A stretch of DNA of 64,000 bases. Origin: Nitrospira sp. Its GTDB lineage: Bacteria > Nitrospirota > Nitrospiria > Nitrospirales > Nitrospiraceae. The stretch is from positions 4,294,036 through 4,358,035 of the forward strand of contig CP060501.1 in the NCBI GenBank assembly GCA_024760545.1. The letters are read 5' to 3'. Made by a program: the position numbers and the translations under genes. The notes below the pieces were generated by a model. That model was not told where the DNA came from, did not search any database, and worked only from the letters and a program-made list of their open reading frames with translations. Positions within the stretch are counted from its first letter, which is position 1. Each line of letters begins with the position of its first letter. This document shows, piece after piece, positions 58,883-64,000 of this stretch.

Positions 58883-59150
58883 GATTCCTCCTTGATGATT
58901 AAACCACTCATGTTAACGTCAGATGGTTACCGGCGCCGCGTGTTCAGAGGCGCAGATTTTGACAGTATGATAACACGGTATTGTCCTAAGTGGCAGCACC
59001 CCTGCCGAGTCGAAAGTGATCGGGGACGATGGAGAGTAGGAGGCTGGTTTAGGTGTGTGTCTAGGTGAAGACGTTGCGGACCAGAGTCTCAAGAGATTCT
59101 GGCCCGCAAGCGACTCACGTGAGACCTGCAGTGTTCACCACTGCGAGTCG

Positions 59151-59594
59151 TCAGGGAACTTCGACGATATCGCTCTTCATCGGTCCGAGGACGGAGAGCA
59201 ACTCACCCTTTTCCTTCTCCGGCACGTTAAAGGTATCCAGTGCGCTGACCAGATCCTCCACGAGCGCATTGAAGGCTGCGGTGGTGACTTTCATGCCCTT
59301 GTGCGTCGTCTTCATATCTCGACCTGAATAGGTGCAGGGGCCGCCGCTCGCCGCACACACCTGCTCGACCAAAAGCTTATTGAGCTTCTTGAGATCGGTG
59401 GTCGCGAAGTAGCTATTAATCCGCTTGTCTCCGCCCACGTTGTTGATGAATTTGGTGACGACGGCCTGAATGGCGCCTTGCCCGCCCAGCCGCTCATAGA
59501 GCGATCGGTCCGCCGCAAAAGATGTTGCGCTGCTCAATGTCCACGTTGCCGCTACCGCAACGGCGACCGTTGCTATCTGCTTCGAGAATCTCAT
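59151..59594 (-). CDS. Exported group 1 truncated haemoglobin
   Basis: A 147-aa precursor. [20 protein letters not shown] is a Sec signal peptide, unusual for a globin. The mature domain opens [20 protein letters not shown] (truncated globin group 1), [40 protein letters not shown] with the proximal His, and [20 protein letters not shown]. It would bind O2 or NO in the periplasm. It lies 61 bp downstream of nirK on the same strand and may protect the enzyme region from NO. The gap to the cytochrome gene is 268 bp. Confidence 0.9.
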   Translation of the reverse strand: MRFSKQIATVAVAVAATWTLSSATSFAADRSLYERLGGQGAIQAVVTKFINNVGGDKRINSYFATTDLKKLNKLLVEQVCAASGGPCTYSGRDMKTTHKGMKVTTAAFNALVEDLVSALDTFNVPEKEKGELLSVLGPMKSDIVEVP

Positions 59595-59655
59595 GTCGTC
59601 TGCTCCTTTTTGTAAGATGAAATGACTGTATGACCTCCGTACTCTGGCCTTGTGA

Positions 59656-60630
59656 TTACGGGTTCCAGGGCGTGAGTGGCATCAAGCTGTCATACTTCTT
59701 GGGGTGCTGATTGGCGATCACCACCGCGATCGCACCGCGTAAGGCTCCCGTTAAGGAGTGAGTCACGATAGGATACGCGCCCGGTTCATCAACGATCATA
59801 TCGAATGTGGCGGCGCTGCCAGGGCCGACCACATAGGTCTGGACCCCCGTGAATTTGTTGGCAGGATTGCCGCTCTCGTAGACATTGTCCCAGATTTCGG
59901 CGATTGTATGGAGAGAAGAGAACTCGTTCGGGCCGGCATTCACAAAATAGATTCGTACCCGCTCGCCCACCTTGACTTCCAACGGCTCCGATCCCGGGAA
60001 GAAGGGATGGTACTTGAAGATGCCGCCGTTGAAGATCGTATGGTCAAACTTCCGATCGAACATCGCCTGCACATTGTCCGGGTTCTTCCAAAGTTCTGAT
60101 TGCACCAGGACAAATTCCCGATCGGCCTTGGGCCAGGCGTTCGCATCCTTAGGATCTACGATGATCGCACCGAACATGCCGCGGCCCACGTGTTGGATCA
60201 TCGGCGGTGCACCGCAGTGATAGAAGAATACGCCGGGCTTCTTCGCGACGAAGGTATACTTGATCGTCTCGCCGGGCTTGATTTCTCGGTAGTTCTTCAG
60301 GAAGTCGATCTCCGCCGCGTGAAAGTCCATCGAATGGCCTTGAGCGTTCGTCGAGGGGTTGACGAGGGTGAAGTTGACGGTATCACCCTCGGTCACTCGC
60401 ACAACCGGGCCGGGCATCTGACCATTAAAGGTCCAGGCTTTGTACTTCTCGCCGGTGCCGCCGATGACGATTTCCGACTCAGTCGCCGTGAACGTGACAT
60501 CATGGACCTTCCCACCTGAAACCTTCTTAGGACTAGTTGCGTCTGTGGGCGTGGGCATGGTGTTACACCCGCTGGCCCCCAATAGGACGGCAAGTCCTAG
60601 GGTAGATGTGAGCACACGAAACCTCTGCAT
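59656..60630 (-). CDS. nirK: Copper-containing nitrite reductase (NO-forming), lipoprotein
   Basis: A 324-aa protein of two cupredoxin domains that reduces nitrite to nitric oxide. The signal ends LLGASGC (lipobox), so the enzyme is probably membrane-tethered in the periplasm. Type 1 and type 2 copper ligands are visible: GHSMDFHAAE (His, catalytic Asp, His), YHCGAPPMIQHVGRGM (His, Cys, His, Met), and HSLTGALRGAI in the second domain; the catalytic His lies in SSLHTIAEIWD. NirK is a regular feature of Nitrospira. GGGAGGCGACC precedes the start and an inverted repeat (60665-60688) lies in the leader. The exported globin follows downstream. Confidence 0.94.
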   Translation of the reverse strand: MQRFRVLTSTLGLAVLLGASGCNTMPTPTDATSPKKVSGGKVHDVTFTATESEIVIGGTGEKYKAWTFNGQMPGPVVRVTEGDTVNFTLVNPSTNAQGHSMDFHAAEIDFLKNYREIKPGETIKYTFVAKKPGVFFYHCGAPPMIQHVGRGMFGAIIVDPKDANAWPKADREFVLVQSELWKNPDNVQAMFDRKFDHTIFNGGIFKYHPFFPGSEPLEVKVGERVRIYFVNAGPNEFSSLHTIAEIWDNVYESGNPANKFTGVQTYVVGPGSAATFDMIVDEPGAYPIVTHSLTGALRGAIAVVIANQHPKKYDSLMPLTPWNP

Positions 60631-60664
60631 GGTCGCCTCCCTTTTAATATTAGTGGAAATAGAA

Positions 60665-60688
60665 ACGCTGCATTGAGGAGCGCAGCGT
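60665..60688. promoter_or_regulatory. Inverted repeat in the nirK leader
   Basis: ACGCTGC (60665-60671) and GCAGCGT (60682-60688) with a 10-bp gap, 35 bp before the nirK start. It could be an operator or an mRNA hairpin controlling nirK. Confidence 0.4.
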
Positions 60689-60809
60689 ATTGGCTCCCCT
60701 TACCCCCCCGTCCCCTTAACTCAAATGCGCCGGATATTAGCGTACGAAGGTCGATTAGTCAATTTTGGAGAAGAAGAATTATCTGGATCGGAATCAGCCG
60801 GAAGAAATC

Positions 60810-61844
60810 TTATTTCGGTGAGACGATCCGGGATGTTTGGGAAGATGTCAGATTGTGTTGCGCGATCGCGACATTCCTGCGAAGCCCCTGGTGTTTCGCA
60901 CGACGGATCGGGCTGTGCTGAAACACCGTGGCAAAGGTCGATTCATCCATGCTCGAGAGCTCGTTCAACGTGGGTGCCAGCGTCACGCTCGAAGGTTGAA
61001 AGGCACTCTCCTGGGTCGGTTCTGCTCTAAGGTTGAACGGACAGACGTCGAGACAGTCATCGCAACCGAAGATCTTGTTCCCCATGCCCGCCTGGAGGTC
61101 ATCGGAGATCGCGTCGGCATCGCCGCGTAGTTCGATCGTGAGGTAGGAAATGCAACGAGTGGCGTCCACGACATAGGGTTCGACGATGGCTTTGGTGGGA
61201 CAAGCTTGAATGCAAAGTGTGCAGCTGCCGCAGAGGTCGGTTGCCGGTTCGTCAGGCTCTAGTTCCAAGGTAGTGAGAATTTCCCCCAGCAGCAACCAGG
61301 AGCCATGCTCCGCTGAGACAAGATTCGAATGTTTCCCGATCCAGCCAAGGCCCGCCTGTTCCGCCCAGGCTTTTTCCATAACCGGGCCGGTATCGACATA
61401 GGACCGGGTTTGGGCGTCTGGTGTCACAGTGTGAATGAACTGCTCAAGTTGCTTGAGTTTGCCGACCAGGACCTTATGGTAGTCCTTCCCCCAGGCATAC
61501 CGTGCAACACGACCATAGCCGGGCTGTTCATTGGCCCGATGCTCAGTGAGATAGTTGATCCCCAATGAAATGATCGATCGGCATCCAGGCAGTACTAAGA
61601 GAGGATCGGCCCGTTTTTCAGGAGCACGTCCCATCCATGCCATGGTGCCATGATAGTCTCGGCGGAGCCATTCGGTGAGACGACTGAATAGGCGCTGGGG
61701 GAGCGATGTCGCTTGATCGTCGGAGGACGTGCCTGACTGATCATTGGTCGACGAGGATGGATCGCCTGGGCTGACGCGCACAATCCCGACCGCATCAAAT
61801 CCCAGGGAGCGAGCTTCTCGTTTGAGGGCTGTGGAAAGAGACAT
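60810..61844 (-). CDS. queG: Epoxyqueuosine reductase
   Basis: A 344-aa cobalamin and iron-sulfur enzyme that makes queuosine in tRNA from epoxyqueuosine. DUF1730-type N-terminal region (PLLVLPGCRSIISLGINYLT), then GPVMEKAWAEQAGLGWIGKH. Two 4Fe-4S motifs follow: CGSCTLCIQACPTKAI and CDDCLDVCPFN. The C-terminus (to about 344) is shorter than HEAT-repeat-bearing forms. Start alternatives are ATG 61844 and GTG 61850. It lies beside, and is transcribed the same way as, the Cys-rich exported protein at 61859. Confidence 0.92.
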   Translation of the reverse strand: MSLSTALKREARSLGFDAVGIVRVSPGDPSSSTNDQSGTSSDDQATSLPQRLFSRLTEWLRRDYHGTMAWMGRAPEKRADPLLVLPGCRSIISLGINYLTEHRANEQPGYGRVARYAWGKDYHKVLVGKLKQLEQFIHTVTPDAQTRSYVDTGPVMEKAWAEQAGLGWIGKHSNLVSAEHGSWLLLGEILTTLELEPDEPATDLCGSCTLCIQACPTKAIVEPYVVDATRCISYLTIELRGDADAISDDLQAGMGNKIFGCDDCLDVCPFNLRAEPTQESAFQPSSVTLAPTLNELSSMDESTFATVFQHSPIRRAKHQGLRRNVAIAQHNLTSSQTSRIVSPK

Positions 61845-61858
61845 GGACACACGGACGA

Positions 61859-62233
61859 TTAGTGGTTAGCGGAACAATCAAAACGTACGCTGAACTGAAC
61901 TGAACAATAGACCGATTGGCATCTGCCACACGTGCCGGTGATCCGCGTCTTCCAATCGGTTTCCTTCTCGTCGAAGCGGCACTGTAGTGTCCCTCCTTTT
62001 GAGATCGTCGTCCAGGGTTGCTGAGTGCCGGGAATATACGCAACAAGGCATCCTTGTGGAAATGGAACGCGGCATGGGCGTCCAATTTGGCCTTTCTCCA
62101 TTGCAAAGCTGCATGAAAGTTCCGTAGTCGCTCCAGCATCGTCGACCCTCTGTGCCTCAGCATCGAAGGAGAACGCCAAAGGCAGTAGAGAAATCGACAC
62201 AAGAAAACTGAGCGTGACCTGTCGCTTGAACAT
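61859..62233 (-). CDS. Exported cysteine-rich hypothetical protein
   Basis: A 124-aa precursor. MFKRQVTLSFLVSISLLPLA is the signal peptide. The mature part has about seven cysteines (TTELSCSFAMEKGQIGRPCR, TGTCGRCQSVYCSVQF), probably forming disulfides in the periplasm or outside. No family recognised. The start at 62233 puts the basic residues ahead of the hydrophobic stretch. It ends 15 bp before the queG start. Confidence 0.6.
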   Translation of the reverse strand: MFKRQVTLSFLVSISLLPLAFSFDAEAQRVDDAGATTELSCSFAMEKGQIGRPCRVPFPQGCLVAYIPGTQQPWTTISKGGTLQCRFDEKETDWKTRITGTCGRCQSVYCSVQFSVRFDCSANH

Positions 62234-62328
62234 CGGTCCGGATGGTAGCACAGCCGATTGTCTTGCGGCCATGTGAGTGTGCGCGTAGAATCTTTCCGTC
62301 AGGTTCTCTTTCAACCACTGGAGGCCCT

Positions 62329-63441
62329 ATGCTCGCCACGCGGATCAAGCAGAAAGAGGGCACGTTCTATTTTATCGCCTATAAAGCCGATGCGCTGTTG
62401 GAAAAAGTTCGGTTCACGAGCCGTTACTATTTCGAGGGTGAAGAGATCGCACAAAGTAAGATCTCCGAACACGACGAGGTGGCGCAGTTCATCGCAGGAA
62501 TCGAACGAAGCGAAAAAGGCTTTCAACGCGTTTTGAATCGGCAGAAGATCAAGCAGATCGTCAATTTTTTTGAGACCGTTGTGGCCCAGCCGATGATTCC
62601 CGGCACGGTGTTGCTGTTTACCGATGAAACACTTCGATTCCAAAAAATGGACGACTCGGAGTCAATCGGTCACTTGAGCGAACCCAAGGGAAAGTATCTG
62701 GTGATCGACGGACAACACCGCCTCGCCGGGCTTCACTTTTTCCATGAAAAACATCCCGATCAAAGCGCACAGGTCGAGGTGCCCTGCCTGTTGTTCGACG
62801 GCCGGAGCGCGGATTTCGCCACGGAAATGTTCGTCATCATCAACTCCACTCACACGCGAATCAACCGATCGCATTTGGTCGATCTCTATGAAAAGGTGTC
62901 ATGGGAAAGTCCGGAGAAGAAATTCGCCGCCAAAGTCGCCGATCTCATGTACGGCGAGCCGGACTCGCCGTTGCAGTATAAGATCAATCGGCTCGGAGGA
63001 CGGAGCAAACAGGAAAAGTGGATTCTGCAGTCCGAAGTCTTCAATGAGCTGTTGAAGGTCGTGACGGCCCATAAGCGCTGGATGGAGTCGCACCTTGGAA
63101 TGAAGCCCGATCGGTGTTATGCCCTGGTGCGCGATTACCTCAAAGGGGTGAAGGACGTCATGGGCGAGGTCTGGGGGCAGAACGAGCGGTATATGTTCAC
63201 TCGCGATGTGACACTCAAGGCGTTGATTCGTGTGCTGGATGATCTGATCGTGGATCGCAAGCTCATCAATGATTGGGACGAGCAACGCTCCCACAAGCCG
63301 TTTGCCGAGATCGTCAAGCCTTGGGCGCCTCTGACCAAGGACTTTCGTGCCGACGGCTTCTATGAGCGTTTCCCAGCCAAGGGGCAACTTGAACGAGTTC
63401 GGAAGATTCACCAGCGGTTGCTGGATGCGATTGTTGGATAA
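62329..63441 (+). CDS. DGQHR-domain protein
   Basis: A 370-aa protein. The defining motif is in YLVIDGQHRLAGLHFFHEKH, followed by VPCLLFDGRSADFATEMFVI and NSTHTRINRSHLVDLYEK, the DGQHR core shared with DndB (the regulator of DNA phosphorothioation) and with DUF-type proteins in mobile DNA. N-terminal TFYFIAYKADALL and a C-terminal helical part (YALVRDYLKGVKDVMGEVWG) complete it. No dnd genes are next to it, so the role is unknown. GGAGGCCCT lies before the start at 62329, preferred over a longer frame from 62242. The next gene overlaps its 3' end. Confidence 0.85.
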   Translation: MLATRIKQKEGTFYFIAYKADALLEKVRFTSRYYFEGEEIAQSKISEHDEVAQFIAGIERSEKGFQRVLNRQKIKQIVNFFETVVAQPMIPGTVLLFTDETLRFQKMDDSESIGHLSEPKGKYLVIDGQHRLAGLHFFHEKHPDQSAQVEVPCLLFDGRSADFATEMFVIINSTHTRINRSHLVDLYEKVSWESPEKKFAAKVADLMYGEPDSPLQYKINRLGGRSKQEKWILQSEVFNELLKVVTAHKRWMESHLGMKPDRCYALVRDYLKGVKDVMGEVWGQNERYMFTRDVTLKALIRVLDDLIVDRKLINDWDEQRSHKPFAEIVKPWAPLTKDFRADGFYERFPAKGQLERVRKIHQRLLDAIVG

Positions 63442-64000
63442 ACGAAGAGGACTATCACCGGTTCTTCTCTTGCTGCTGGTCTTTGCAGATCTTCAGTCCG
63501 CTGCGGTGTGGGGGGCTGTCACTTCGGTGGCAGCTGAAACCGACAGGTTAGAGGTCGCGGCAGAGTCCGGCGGAGGAGTGCGTGCGACGGCGCATGTGCT
63601 CTTCCCGGCGAGTCCGGCCGTGGTTCAGGCGCTGTTGACTGATTATCGACATTGGCCCGATCTCTTCGAAGTTCGAATGCGGGTGGCCGAGTTGAATGTC
63701 CGAGATGGAGTGGCCACGGTCGACCTTCGTATCGATCATGCGTTGATGCCCGGCGAGCACCGGCTGGTCACGGAGTCAAAGGCTTTGCCGGATGGCGGCC
63801 TCGTGACCGAGCTGAAGGGCGGAGACTTCAAGCGCTATCATCGAGTATGGAGACTCCAGCCTGCCGGAGAGGGAAGCCAGACACGCGCCGATTTTGAACT
63901 GGTCGTTGAGATCGAGTCCATGGTGCCGGATTGGCTCGTGGCGGTCGCCATGCGTCAGGAGTTGGAAGCGCATTTCCGCATCGTCAAACAGAAGGCGTTG
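63425..64000 (+). CDS. Exported SRPBCC-family protein (cut by window end)
   Basis: At least 192 aa, open at the window end. MRLLDKRRGLSPVLLLLLVF is a signal peptide. The mature domain begins VRATAHVLFPASPAVVQALL with TDYRHWPDLFEVRMRVAELN, the START/SRPBCC opening (membrane-stress or polyketide cyclase-like), then VTELKGGDFKRYHRVWRLQP and FELVVEIESMVPDWLVAVAM. Such proteins bind lipids or other hydrophobic ligands. Its ATG lies inside the 3' end of the DGQHR gene (17-bp overlap), so the two are translationally linked. Confidence 0.8.
   Translation, partial: MRLLDKRRGLSPVLLLLLVFADLQSAAVWGAVTSVAAETDRLEVAAESGGGVRATAHVLFPASPAVVQALLTDYRHWPDLFEVRMRVAELNVRDGVATVDLRIDHALMPGEHRLVTESKALPDGGLVTELKGGDFKRYHRVWRLQPAGEGSQTRADFELVVEIESMVPDWLVAVAMRQELEAHFRIVKQKAL

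Noticed and set aside
58991-59006. Possible sigma-54 (-24/-12) promoter TGGCAGCACCCCTGCC upstream of the cytochrome c gene
   Set aside because: GG-N10-GC spacing is right but it is palindromic, matches the consensus only in the core dinucleotides and points equally both ways.
1-64000. CRISPR arrays, rRNA operons, complete insertion sequences
   Set aside because: No regularly spaced repeats, rRNA signatures or transposase genes with terminal repeats were seen; the six dispersed repeats are irregularly spaced and lack spacers of constant length.

Overview
The window looks like a chromosomal segment of a Nitrospira-type bacterium (phylum Nitrospirota). This assignment is an inference from gene content: a lipoprotein copper nitrite reductase (NirK) beside an exported truncated globin and a cytochrome c, a moaC / moaD-moaE fusion / moaA cofactor cluster, an LptD outer-membrane assembly protein (so a diderm cell), and several sigma-54 activators. 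No 16S gene is present to confirm it.

Positions 1-22000 are accessory DNA organised around one tRNA-Ser(UGA) gene at 5381-5470 (minus strand). On its left is a compact, translationally coupled module: AlpA-like regulator, CHC2-like zinc finger protein, RepA-type ATPase, an iteron-like repeat tract, excisionase, XRE regulator and tyrosine integrase A. Integrase A reads rightward into the 3' end of the tRNA. On its right lies a second, 16.4-kb element bounded by a perfect 41-bp direct repeat (5430-5470 and 21802-21842) that duplicates the 5' half of the tRNA. Its integrase B is transcribed leftward and its reading frame contains the whole tRNA gene. This element has its own RHH and excisionase regulators and RepA-type ATPase. 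Its cargo includes two receiver-only response regulators, a NhaD antiporter, Hsp20, paired zinc-ribbon proteins, a DoxX protein, an exported cupredoxin and a four-helix cysteine-rich copper-binding protein. It also holds decayed fragments of mtaB, ampG and two SNase genes, and copies of a dispersed intergenic repeat.

From 21843 to 28700 the region is transitional: a stand-alone SNF2 helicase, an unrecognised 347-aa protein, a YceK-like lipoprotein, an emfourin-like exported protein and long gene-poor spacers.

From about 28960 the window is dense core genome: serS, a PA0069-type radical SAM protein, rhodanese, an OmpH/Skp chaperone, an AsmA-like protein and a surface lipoprotein with five cadherin-like repeats. 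Then come the molybdenum cofactor genes with a NicO-type metal transporter, accD-folC-lptD, trxA and recN. A regulatory block (HD-GYP regulator, sigma-54 response regulator, GAF histidine kinase) and envelope proteins, a PP2C phosphatase, paired DUF507 proteins, Bcp and TPR lipoproteins follow. A second sigma-54 activator with a degenerate receiver lies before the cytochrome c / globin / nirK group. The window ends with queG, a DGQHR-domain protein and a truncated SRPBCC protein.

The strongest leads are the double occupancy of one tRNA-Ser, with an integrase whose C-terminus changes on excision; the MoaD-MoaE fusion with an internal Gly-Gly; the six-copy dispersed repeat; and the extracytoplasmic NO/nitrite group.
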